Source: Phoronis australis (taxonomy: Eukaryota > Phoronida > Phoronidae). From it: a DNA stretch of 64,000 nt. Below are positions 1 through 11,639 of this stretch, one piece after another; within the stretch, counting starts at the first letter, position 1; each line of letters opens with the position of its first letter. The notes under the pieces were generated by a model. That model did not search any database. It was not told the DNA's origin and saw nothing but the letters and a program-made list of their open reading frames with translations. The translations under genes and the position numbers were made by a program. Where the stretch lies: contig NMRA01000067.1 in the NCBI GenBank assembly GCA_002633005.1, positions 988,582 to 1,052,581 of the forward strand, given 5' to 3'.

Positions 1-149
1 CAATCCCTGGGTTGCTTTTTGTTCCGTCTGAAGAAAATTTAATTTCGAAAATATCTTCTGAAAATGAACAAAAAAGTGCATTAGTAAAATCAACAAGTTT
101 TTAAGTGGTCTCAAAAAAACAGTCGGTAAATGCATTAATTTTAGTCTCA

Positions 150-254
150 GTTCTTCCACGCGTGTTTCTCCCGAGATGTTAGTACCTAACTTGCAGACGA
201 GCGTTCCAAATTGGAACGCTAAGTCCCGCGTGGCAGCGCTGCACGCGAAACAAG
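150..254 (+). promoter_or_regulatory. CpG-rich TATA-less promoter-like patch
   Basis: A short stretch much richer in CG dinucleotides than the following 40 kb ends in CAAGATGGCGG at 251-261. That string resembles the YY1-type AAGATGGCGGC initiator element found at many TATA-less animal promoters, where the ATG may also be the start codon. No TATA box is visible close upstream. It could drive the small membrane-protein gene that starts at 255, or supply a non-coding first exon to the CRACR2A-like gene. The promoter role is inferred from composition and the motif only. Confidence 0.35.
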
Positions 255-986
255 ATGGCGGACGACCTTTGGAGACTGACGACGAGAGGTAATCGGACTA
301 TATGGGGCATTTTAACCAACCCGAATGCAACGACTGGGTAAACTCTCTCACATTCTTATAATGAATGGGTTCGCAGAAAACAACAAATCCACGAACCGCG
401 TGCATCATTAGGAAACATCACGCATCACAAACAAGCTTTTCCACCACTGTCTTATACCAATCGTCTGCTTCGTACTTTAAACAATGGCGCCATTTTCAGG
501 AGATTATATATCTTATATTTTGTAAATAGTCTTCGTATTCAAGTTTCCATTCCTGTATTCAAGTACAAAGAAAGAAATGAACTAAATATCCTTTAAAAAA
601 TATTTTTTTTTGTTTTGAAAATTCAAATTTTGATCATCATAATACTTATTTGGAAATTAAGGTTTTCATAGATACGATCGCTCAATGGTATTTTGCACGA
701 AGGTCAAGGTCAATCGTATTGCCAGAAATATGAAGTGGGAAAATGTAACAGGTAAAACTAAATGCAACATTTTGATCGGTCTTTTGTGGATCGTTTTTGT
801 GGCTGTGTTTTGTTTCTTTTGTTCTACGCACTTAACTTCATTTATATTTTCACTACAGATTACAACTCAACAGTGTTGATTGCACTGCTACTTACTGCAC
901 TGACAGTGACACTGTTGACTGTTGTGAGAGGCACTAGTTTCACAGGTCCTCGTGAGTGGCGTGCAGCCTCTCCTTTCCGTGGTTAG
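255..986 (+). CDS. Candidate two-exon micropeptide, single-pass membrane protein (53 aa)
   Basis: Exon 1 is 255-288 (ATGGCGG start, then a GTAATC donor) and exon 2 is 859-986 (CACTACAG acceptor, TAG stop at 984-986). Exon 1 ends in phase 1 and exon 2 supplies the missing two bases, giving 162 nt. The product has a short charged N-terminus (MADDLWRLTTRD), one strongly hydrophobic segment at about residues 16-34 and a basic tail. An AATAAA lies at 1211, about 225 nt after the stop. I recognise no family. A strong alternative donor (CTC|GTGAGT at 951/952) means the second exon might instead continue to an exon I could not find. The prediction rests on splice-phase agreement, the promoter-like start and hydrophobicity. 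Confidence 0.4.
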
Positions 987-1232
987 CAAACATGTCGGCA
1001 GTACCACTGTCTGAACTGGTACAGTACCGTTGCCGCAGATGGTAGTCATACCATAGGGCCTTTATAGTCGCTATGTGCCAGAAAATTTTCTACAATTACA
1101 TACCTGGCACTGTCACTGAGTAGGCAACAGGTAGCCAGCCAGCTAGGCAATTACGTCGCCCCTGCCTGAGGCTGAATGTTACTCATTTCAAAATACAGCA
1201 AACAAAATTGAATAAAACTTGCATATATTTGT

Positions 1233-1325
1233 AGTGATAGCCGAGATTACCCGACCCGGGGATCGAACCCGCGACCCCCATAAAACCCGGCAAGCGTGCT
1301 AACCATTCAGCTAATAGGCAATTGC
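1233..1325 (-). repeat. tRNA-derived SINE head (Pol III A and B boxes)
   Basis: Read on the minus strand, this segment has an A-box-like TTAGCTGAATGGTTAGCAC followed about 30 nt later by a good B box, GGGTTCGATCCCCGG. This is the internal Pol III promoter of tRNA genes. The stems expected of a working tRNA are not well formed and no clean acceptor stem is visible, so a tRNA-derived SINE or tRNA pseudogene fits better than a functional tRNA. Confidence 0.55.
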
Positions 1326-2639
1326 CCGTTAGCGAGTAGCTAACAGAGGCTCATATAATTCACCGGAAGCACATCTACAACATATTGTTATTAACACATA
1401 CCATGACTGAATGCAATTTATTCAACCCAACTTGAGCATCCATGAAAATGGGTCGCGGTTCCCTTGAGTTTTTCTTACAGGGTGTCATTTTGAGGAAGAT
1501 ACGTTAAATCATGCCTGATAACAAACAAAGGACACAAATCTTACAAATTTCACCTGATATCTTTCAATGCTATTGCAAGTGTCATGAGTCATGCGCCAGG
1601 TCACACGCTTCGCTCAGTCTCGCGCTAGACTTTGCTTAACTTATGTGACTCAGTTGAAATAGTTTGTGAGTTGCGCGCTTGGTGAAAAAGTTAACGCTGA
1701 CCAAAAAAGTGGAGTTGGAATTCATCGCCAAAGTCACCTTAATTCTAGTAGCTATGCTTCATCGAATATATGTGTAGAAGCAGAAAAGACCACTGAAGGA
1801 AGTAAGCGCTTTTTAAGTAATACTTTTAAGTTCAAATTGTATTTTTGACGAGGTGAAAACCCTAAATCAGTGAGCGGATTTCATCTATTGCCCATTTAAA
1901 ATACACGGGATGAAATTAGTACAGAAAGCGATGGGAAATATCATAGCCCCTAACCAGCCAACCAAGGGACTACATGTTGCCTTCCAGCCAGGTAGCTGTA
2001 TTCTGCTCCATTTAATGGCCATTTTTATGGCACTAATAAACATCCATAGAAGCACACTGTCTGTGTTGTAGTCATGGGCATATTTCAGCGCTCCAAGTTG
2101 CTCATGTAGTTGTATCTCACTTTTAAGAATTTTATTCGGCCATACCTATTTGGCGTTAAAGCAAGCATAGTGTGTTAAAACTACCCTTTGTACTCTGCTA
2201 ACAGAACAATCCAGCAGATTTGCAAAGCATGTTAAGTTACAAAAAATAAACCCATGGATATTACTTTTGGAAAATAACTTGTAGTATAAGTGGGTATTTT
2301 CCGCCCAAATATGTCAAAGCATTGCTGCGAATGACTTAGTTATTTAAAGGAATGATTTAAGATCAGCATGGGGGGGCTTCAATTGGCCAAATTTACATGA
2401 AGATTAACCTGCATATGGAATTAATGTTACTAATCATATAAGGTAGTGGAAATTGATGAGTGCGTGACACTGACAAGATTTGGAACTTCTCATCATTTGG
2501 TTTCTGCACCAGTCAGCAACATTACCGTAATAACTAGTGCAGGAAGTCTTCAACTTGCCTGTTTACTAAGACAAGGTCTGTAGTGGTCTCTGGTATAATT
2601 GATAACACCTTTACCGACCCCTGTGTAGAGCCTGTCTAA

Positions 2640-2730
2640 AATCAGTGTGTTGACTGGTTGGTCCACAACGTGTGTGTTTCAAACCCTGGTTAAAGCTGGA
2701 TTATCATAAAATAAATCTTCATCTTATCAA
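2640..2730 (+). repeat. Possible SINE remnant
   Basis: The text GACTGGTTGGTCCACAACGT, then GTGTTTCAAACCCTGG, then an AATAAATC tail resembles degraded tRNA-type A and B boxes with an A-rich 3' end. A similar string (GTTTGTAAGCCCGCGTGTTT) occurs near 13300. Both are weak and are offered only as likely old SINE copies. Confidence 0.25.
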
Positions 2731-5700
2731 TTTGTGTGTGTGACATGACCAAACTTGTACCCAGGTCCAGTATTTGAAATTGTGAAAACCATCGGTATTT
2801 ACAGCGATATCCTTCCAGTATTCAAGGCCCAGTTTGATTACATTCATCACTTTCACCTGGGTTTTGTTTAATGTCAATGGTTCACTAGTCAGTCCGTAGC
2901 TAAGACGGTTGTAAGTTTTTGCAAACCTGATGCTGTGTTTTTAGAAGAGTCAGTGACTGAAGTAAAGTTAATGTTTTTTTCATGGTCAGACTAAACAACT
3001 GCCTTCACAAGTCACATTGATAAACTGTGTGCACATTATAATCAAGTTTTCAACTGCCTTAGCTAAGACCGAACTTACAACCTTTGATGAAATGGACCCC
3101 TGTAATAATGTAGTATGATAATATGGTGCAATCTTCTATGTGGGCGTGTGTACTCTTCTGATTATGGTAAAGTTTTTTTAGTTTAGAACACAATATGACA
3201 TAACAGTGAAAAATTATTTTAACAACATTTTCAATGAAAATAAATAGGAAGAAAACTTTATTTAATAATTTCTAAAGTTTATATTATAAAACTATCGTTA
3301 ATAAGCAAACAATGATGTTCAAGCATTTGTAAAAATGCAGTTTGGTGGCAGATGATGCTCCAGCAAGGTATGTGTGTTAGTTGCAACTTTACTAGTAATC
3401 CACCTTGTTCATTCGGACAGGGGCTCTCGATGCGTTCATGGAGAGCTTCTTTGACTCTTACAAAGTGTCTTCAAAAATTTCTTTGTCGTTATAGGTAGTA
3501 ATTGGTTTCTACCATGAGCAGGAAGGGTGAGAGTTCTCCTGCAATTCTTGTTAAGCAGAGCAATCTGTGAAAGCTTGATGAATTGTGCCGGAATTAATAG
3601 CCTTGAGTTTGTCTTCACTTGTCTTTGTCTAAAAAAGTATTTTTGGGATTGAAGTCATTTTTGTCATGTGGACTGTATAGTTTGAGATGCGTTTTGTGTG
3701 AGTGTGTAAACTGGTTTATAATCTCTAGTTTAGTCCACAAGAAAGAGTTGTGTCCCTTTAAAAGATTTTAATTAGAGATCAGTGCTGTTTGGTGAATAAT
3801 AGAAACCATTGGTAATAGCAAACACTTTCATAAACAGCGTATAATAAAGTATAATACCGTAATATCTGTACACTAAACGTACCGAGACGCCAATTGAGGT
3901 ACGCCAATCGAGGTACGTTATGTATTTGTCCCATATGCTTCGAATTGCTAAGTTTCTTTCATTTTTTCTTCATAGTTTTCAAATACTTCACTCAGACTGT
4001 TCATGTGGCAAATCACATCCTCTATGTATGTACTTGTCCGTTGGGTTGCAAGTTTTCTCTAGTAAAAGAAACAGTTTTAAATGTAACAATTTATTACTTG
4101 AAAAGAGATAACAAAGATAAAAACAACGGTAACTGTGCATTGAACATGTAACATCTCCTGGAAATAGTTAAATAACAACAATGTTTGATATTGTAGTTAC
4201 CAAGGAATCTGCGCCTGAGTTGCAGACGATATAATATTTAGCAAATTAAAACTGAAACAGAATTGTCATATAATTAACAATGTTGTACCAGATGTTACGT
4301 TTAGGGCCTGATTAAGTGTTATTTACACTACTGCAACCGTATTACTTTAAACTATTTTCCGAAAGTGTGGTGATCGAACTGGCTAACGACGTCGAGTCGA
4401 CATTCACCTACCTTTTGAACTTTCCATGTCAGAGGTCACTGTTGAAGTAGCGCGGGAGGTGAATACAGAAAACATTATTACATGGCCGTATTGTACTCAA
4501 CAGATTCAACGCATACGGGATAAATAAATGTATTCTGGTCATGTTTTCAGGTGTGTAGGTTTTAAAATTTTTATGTCTAGGACTTTAATTGCATTGTTGC
4601 GATTTTACGTATTCTTAAGTTAACGGTACTGGGGAATGTCACCGATTGTAAGGTATTTTAGATCATTTTGGCATATTTTACTGTACTCTGAAATGTACTT
4701 TGAATCATTTAGTGAATTTTTGTAAAAACTGTAAGTCAAGTGGTTTGAGCAAGTCAAACAATACAAACACTGTACGTCTGATCACCAGAATTGCAGTTGT
4801 AGTTTTATTACCTATTTCTGGCATCCTTGCTCAAGTCAAAGACCAATTGCTATGTAACAGGACTGGATATGAAAATATGTCAGTCGGCCATTGCACACAG
4901 TGAGACCGGAGAAGTGAGGGAACACACCTTACTTGATGTTTTCAGAGCAGTGACACCACTTGGGGTTTGAAGAACTATCGATTCATATTTTATAGAAGGT
5001 TCGAAATACCTCTTATAGCCAAGTAAAACATCGGAAATCAAGGAATAAGGTTTTCAAAAGGTAATTTAAAGGGGAATACAATCTTTTAGTTTCCTTGTAA
5101 AGACTACTTGGTACTTAGCTGTGAGTCTGTGAATCCATGTGGAAGAATCTCTTTTAACCACTGCTGGTTATAATAACATTGTTTTGATATGTCAAATAGA
5201 CTACTGATAGGTCAGCAAACTTATTCCCTTCTATTGTGTGTAATTACAAGTTAAGGACACTATATGGCCGACTAGTGAAATTTATGTTTCCAAACACCAA
5301 ATAAACGCTGTACGGAGGTCTATGTCAAAACCTGCCATCAGACAACATTTCTGAGAAATTGCGAGCATTCAAAGCAGTGTTAGAAGTTTGGCAATTATTT
5401 TTGTCCAAAGTTTGTGAGCTCACCGTAACCAAAGTTTGCTTTGAAGATTGACATGCAAAGTGGCTGTTGTTCCACCCACAGCCTCTTGAAGGAGACAATG
5501 TTTTATCAGATGTCTTGTCAACCAATTTACCCATGTTTAATTAAATTGTTTTCTAATCAATCCCCTTGTTGTTAGTCTGCACCGTTCCATATCTCAGTAA
5601 CACAACTATGTCAACAACTCAACTCGGTGAGAAGGGAACTGGACTGGGGTTGAACTAGTTGCAATGATTTTTAACTAGGTTTTCTAACATTCTACACGTC

Positions 5701-8700
5701 GCAGTTGGATGCTCCCAGGTAGGAGGTAGACCTTGTGTATTATGCTTCACTTTGTAGGACTTGGGCTTAGTTTCAACATAATGAAAATTGATATTTTTAA
5801 TTAGCTCATAATGCATGTAAAGATTGAATGTCTATAAATATGATTAAATTTTGCATCAAACCATAAACCTATCGATTCTTCGTAGCTTGTTAATGTAGCA
5901 TCTCAGGGGCTTTTGTATTAACATATGGAAAGATCTGAAGTGTTTTATTAATATAGTAATTATGTAATCCATAAAAATTTTGCCAAAAATGTCATTTTTT
6001 CAAGTTCCAAAAGGCTGATTGCCTTGCCAGAAATGATAAAAACTACCAAATATTTTTTGACATCAATCCGGTACAAACCAAGTTAATAATGAGCTAAAAC
6101 TTGCATAATATTTGTTTTTGTGGATGGATAAAATTGACAATATAAATTCATTTGTCTGTAATGTTGTGTGCTAAATAAGTGTCGAATTTACCATAAGTTG
6201 TTTATCTGGTTCACCAATGCCAGCATTGTAGCAAGACTTTCGAGCAGTCCGCAGAAGGGTTATTTTTGCCAGCAGTTAAGTTTGTTTCCACACCATGGTA
6301 ATCGAATCTGAATCGCTTTAAATGAAAATTGATGTCAAAACACTTTCACTCTTTGCCATAAATTGATAAGGGTGACATTTGACAAAGATCTCTTACCCCT
6401 GCGCTTGCTTCCGGGTTCTTCGAAGTATACAGTCTGGCTGCAAATGCTGGTGGAAAAGTCAGTAGTTTTGGTGTAACTCATACTATCAGTGAAGTGACCG
6501 TTCACCTTAATGGGGCTTTTGCTATAAACAAAAGTGGAAGTAAAAATGTGGGCTTTAGCCAATTTATGAAGGAGTACTTAGGTTTCCATCCTAAATTGTA
6601 TGTCAGTGGTTTTAGATATGGGCCTATATGGTATACACAGTATATTATGGTATTATTGATAATGGTTTCAGTACATATGTTGTAAAACAGCAATTTGGCT
6701 GCACAGCTCTAGAAGTGTAAATTGCATGGTATTCTCACTAGTTGAGGAGCTAAGCTTCTGCACTACTTGTACATACGGTAAAAAATCTTCAGTTTTAGGT
6801 CACAATATGACTAACAGGTGAAATTTCATTTTGTCAAATTTGTCAACAAAAAGGATTTTTTAGGAAAATTTACTTTGCTTTTAACATTACCAAACAACAT
6901 TTGGTAAAATTTTCAGCACTGGCAACAATGCATTAAGTCTCTGAAAATTAGAAATTTGACAGTTTTGGCATTTTTTATCCTTTATCCGAAATTGGAGAAT
7001 TTTTACCTTAAGACCTTTACGTATTCTGTCTGGGGAAATTTGTTTTTATTTGTTTGTTTGTTTATACCTGAAGTGTAATAATTTGCTAGGTATGTGTACT
7101 GAAACATCAGAAGCACATCAGAATCTTGATTTTGAAACTGGGCTACCAAGTTTTGTTCAAAATCAATATTTTATTTTCACCAAGATGGTCTATTGTGCAG
7201 TTTGACAAACGGGCTTTGTATGGTGGTGTGAGGATTTGGTCTAAGCTCCCAGATCCTGCAGTGAGCTACCATTCAAGCCTGAGGAGCAGCCTATGGCCTA
7301 TGGAAAGGATTTTCAGAGATGTAGTTACTATGGCAAATATGTGCTTTTCAAGTCAATTTCATTTTGTCACGAATATGTAAATAAATAATCAAAGTTTTAG
7401 ACAATGTAAAAATTCAATTACTGTCAAAAATCCATAATTCAATGTATGCACCCTCTTTAAAGAAGGATTACATATTTTTTTCATAAATTCAAATGCTCAC
7501 TGTATTGTTCAAACATTCATCGCGAGTTCATTGATGACAGCCGTACTAAAGTTTTTGAGTAATCAAGTAAATTTGTCTTCTTGTGTAATCCTGATAAAAA
7601 TTTTGATAAAATAAAATGTCCTGATTTGAAGAGACTTTACAGCACTAGAAACAAAATTTTTAAAATATTTATACATAAATGGAATGGTAATTCTGTGCAG
7701 GCACAATGAACTGGAATAAAAGTTGAATTTTCATGCTATAGTGACCTGTGTATTGTTACTAGACAATGCTTCGTCGCTTTTGAAATAAGCCTGACATAAA
7801 TAGTTCTGACGCTATTGTGCTGAACACCCTGTGCTTAAAAAAACGTGTTTAAAGTAAATAGATCTCGTGATATCTTGTTTCAAATGGTTGTGCCTGGGAA
7901 TTCATACCTGGGTAACTCACGATGATATAGTCCAGACAGGTATGTCGTGATCTTAGTGTATAAATAAGAGCGCATGTCGCCAGGAGGATTGTGTTTTCAA
8001 CAGAACTCCTTGAGACAGATGTTTTGATGGTTTGATATAATTGGGAAGACTGCATTCAGATCAGGTCAAATGAAACGATAAATGGGATGTGTGTGTGTGT
8101 GTTATGTTGATGCATTTTTGTTTTATTGTTGTGTTTTGGGTCAATGCCTATATCACATTTGGGACATTTTTGTCCAGTTAATTTGTCATTTTAGGTTTTG
8201 AACATAATAGTTAATTTTATCGTTGGCATCTAAAACAGCGGACTCTGATATGGTTAGAAAGAATCTGTCATTTAATGTTTATTTATTGTTCTCATTATTA
8301 ATTTGTTATATTAACATTATATGTACGGACTGCATGACTTCTAAAGCAACTCTTGAAACATATGTTCTCTTTCTTTTGTACATTTATTGAGTAAATTTAG
8401 AACTCTATATGTCATGCATGTTTACATGATATGGTGAAGTCCTATTAATTTAGGACACAATGTGGCGATTGAATGAAATTGTTATTTCTTTCTCATCAAA
8501 ATTAATTAGCTCCAACAATTAAAAACTTCACCAGTTTTATGTTTACAGATATTGTGGTAATCGGTGACATTATTAGAAGCTTTTGAAAAATAAAAAAAGT
8601 TGTATTTTCGTTTTTTTTTTTGTTCGAAATTGGTAAGGTGTATATAGAGTAACAAAGTACGGTACTACCTTTAATGTGCAATTTGAATAGTTGCCAACAT

Positions 8701-11392
8701 TTGAAAACGAAAAAGTGGGATACCTGGATCTGGGCCATACCACAAAGGGCATATGTTGGGTGGTGTGGTGTGGTCTGGTCAAAAGTAAGGACAGTGACCG
8801 TGTAATTGAATTGGATTACTGCAGCTAGATAGTGGTACTCCCTTTGTTTCAGTCGCCCCATTCATTCCACTGAGAGGTATTTCATGCATTGTTGAAACCT
8901 TTCATCCCTGGTGACAGCTGTGTATCTTGTAGGTGAGTTAAATGAGGCATTCCATTGATTTTTATTCTCTGTGCTTCCAGGTGAACAGCTGTGCCAATGA
9001 TCGTCAGTGAGTATGTAGTTCTTCCGGGAAACGAGTCATTGTAGGTGATCCAAGCAAGCGGTTATGGAGACTACCTTCAACTGTGTGTTGTCAAAATGAC
9101 GTGGTATTCGTAAAATGGAATACTGGCTAGAAAGATTGAATGGTGCGTAGTTTGGTGATTGTTTGTTCTATTTTGTGCACTGCATGGTACTATTTGTTTC
9201 TATACTGAGTAGAATCATGGTTTCTACAAAAGTCTAACTACACAAATTATTTTTGTTTTAGTGGCCAACTTTTATGAGTGCTAACATGTGAGGATCCAAT
9301 TAATTCCTCAACTGAGGAAAGCTTTTCTCATAAGAGTTAATGTCTTAATGCTTCAGTATTGTGATTACTAGATATTCTATTTTTATACGTCAGTGCGCCT
9401 CTGTATACATACTTTGTATGTACCATGGGATGGTAGCCTTTTACGTACAAAGAATAAAGTTATAAACTTAAAATAGTGAAAGCCATTTAGTAACTTAATT
9501 CAGCTATAAACCCACCTTCGCTTAAAAAGTTAACTTTTGATTTTGTCACTTATTGTTAAAAATCTCAACTTATCTTGCGATTTAGTCAGACTAGACAATG
9601 ATTCTTGAAGTAAAGGGGATCTGAGTATTTGTTTATTGCTTGCGGTGAGGCACAGTGAGTTGGCTTGTCCTGGTGGATGTCATTTGGACAGTAGCGTGCA
9701 GAAGGGGAGCCGACGGGCCTACAGCCTGGGCATCCACGCCGGGGGTCATCCAATTACTATGAATAAATTTTCTGATATTGTGACTGATTTGTAGTTTATT
9801 TGAATGAAGCTTCTATTTTATGTTTCACCTTTTTTACTTATCTAGCACTGGAGTTTATTCATTTGAGTAGAGGGAGGGGCATCCAGTAAAAATTGCCCTG
9901 GGCATGACCAAACCTCTGCACGCATGCTATCTAGCAAGAAATGCCAGTTGTTCTCCATCCCACAAATCATTCCCCTTCTGAGTAAGGAACACGTTGATAT
10001 CAATTTTATGATGGTTGCTTTGACAGCTGAAAGCGGGCTTGTTCCCACTTTAATTGCTAATCAGATTATTGAAAGTGACAAATTTTGATAATACATGCCA
10101 ACAGTTATTATGAGGGAAAGGTGTGGCACCATGTGCCAGTTTACAGGTCTTCTAATCTGTGACATTATGGTTGAACCAGCTGATTCAGTGTGTGTTCAGT
10201 TGCAGGACGCCTGTAGTTTGTACTTGGGCTACAACCACTTGTTGCTTGAGAGTGTCACTGTAACTACAACCAGCAGTGTTGTGTAGTTTTTAGTAATCAA
10301 CGAGACATGTAAAATTCAATAGTTGATAGGCTAGTTAGTGGTATTAGTGCCATAAACCTCCATGTGAAGGACCAGTACTGATCACAATGCTGCAGGTGCT
10401 TTGTGGGTAAATCTGCGGGAAGGAAAAGCACTGTTAACATATGGGTTTGGTCGATAGCAAATGAGCATTCAGGTGGAGTGAAAATATCAGTTTACCTCTG
10501 TTATAATGAAGTTTGCCTAGCCAGGTTTAGTTAGTATTTTACTGTTGTGTAGACTTTTTTGTGTATTTTCACAACATTGTTTACCTATGAGGCCCTATGA
10601 GGTCAGAGATTTTTTAAATCGCTGTCTGAGATATCACCATACATATGTTGTTCCGCGAGTCTCGCTACCGGTGAATTTTGTTCTAGCCAGTGTGTGAACT
10701 GGGTATCAGTCACTGTTCACTCACTGTTGCCTGTAAGTCTATTGTCGTACTGAAGGGGGCACCAGTCACATGGCCAGTGTCCCCATATTCGAATCACTGG
10801 AATTAATGTTAGGTTAGGATATGTGAGTTCTGACTCAGCAGTCACATAAAGTGTGACAGGTGTTTTTAAAATTGTTGGTCATAAATTAGCATGGCATTGG
10901 TACTGCAGTCATTTCACAAAGTGCTTTTTCATTTCGTCCCTATGTTTCAGTCCTTGGTGGAATTTAGTCAGTGAATATTCGGTGTTTCTATTTCAGTGAC
11001 GAAATTCTTTCTAAAGCTGCAAAGTTAGTATGAAGAGACGCAGTTTGACAAGAACAGTTCTTGGACAGTTAGTCTCCGGATCTAGTGTGTAACCATGACG
11101 TGGATAGTGGCGGCCCTATACTTACTGTCACAGATCTGAATTCGTTGATGATTGTGGAAATATATTTTTAAGCGAGAGATTTATGTTACTTTTAACTAGC
11201 CCTTTATGCAAATTACATTCCAACTATTTTTACAATTTGTTTGAACTGATACGCATTTCGTTATTATTATGTTTATTATTATTTACATTTGACATTCCCG
11301 GTTTTTAACATTATAAACTGTACACACCCTTGGATCAAATCCATCCAAAGTATACTTTTATTTATGAGCATTTACTCCAATAACCTGTGACC

Positions 11393-11639
11393 ATGGCAAC
11401 CTGTTTGATGTCTGACCTTGATCTCACTGAGGACGAAATACACAAGATCATGGCAGAAAAAGCAAAGGAGTTATTTCAATTGTGTGATACTGAAAACAAG
11501 GGTTATCTGACCCGTCAAGACCTGGGTAAACTGAATGAGGAGTTGGATCTATCTGTTGAACAGCTAGAAGCCGTGTACGATAGTCTGGACAGGGACAAGA
11601 ATGGATGTCTGACGTTTGATGAGTTTATAGAAGGATTTG
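11393..11639 (+). CDS. CRACR2A: CRACR2A-like exon 1: EF-hand pair
   Basis: The start is GACCATGG, a strong Kozak context, with an in-frame TAA 12 nt upstream. It encodes residues 1-82. The first loop, [12 protein letters not shown], has Lys at position 5 and Asp at position 12, so it probably binds Ca2+ poorly. The second loop, [12 protein letters not shown], is canonical with Glu at position 12. The donor is G|GTGAGT, phase 1. Confidence 0.93.

Larger units (their letters stand above)
987..11392. other. Gene-poor stretch upstream of the CRACR2A-like coding start
   Basis: I find no convincing coding exon in these 10.4 kb. It is AT-rich and poor in CG, with TG/CA-rich text. It contains an AATAAA at 1211-1216, a tRNA-like SINE head (1233-1325) and weak SINE-like remnants near 2640-2730. 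Open frames here are short and show no splice context or family resemblance. Non-coding 5' exons of the CRACR2A-like gene may lie here: 8981-9006 is bounded by TTCCAG and GTGAGT and is one candidate. Confidence 0.5.

Noticed and set aside
1233-1325. Functional tRNA gene
   Set aside because: The B box is good but the acceptor and anticodon stems do not pair convincingly; a SINE head is more likely.
8502-8861. 119-codon minus-strand open frame
   Set aside because: Low-complexity Lys/Phe-rich translation of AT-rich DNA, no domain, no splice context, and a poly-A/T run in the middle.
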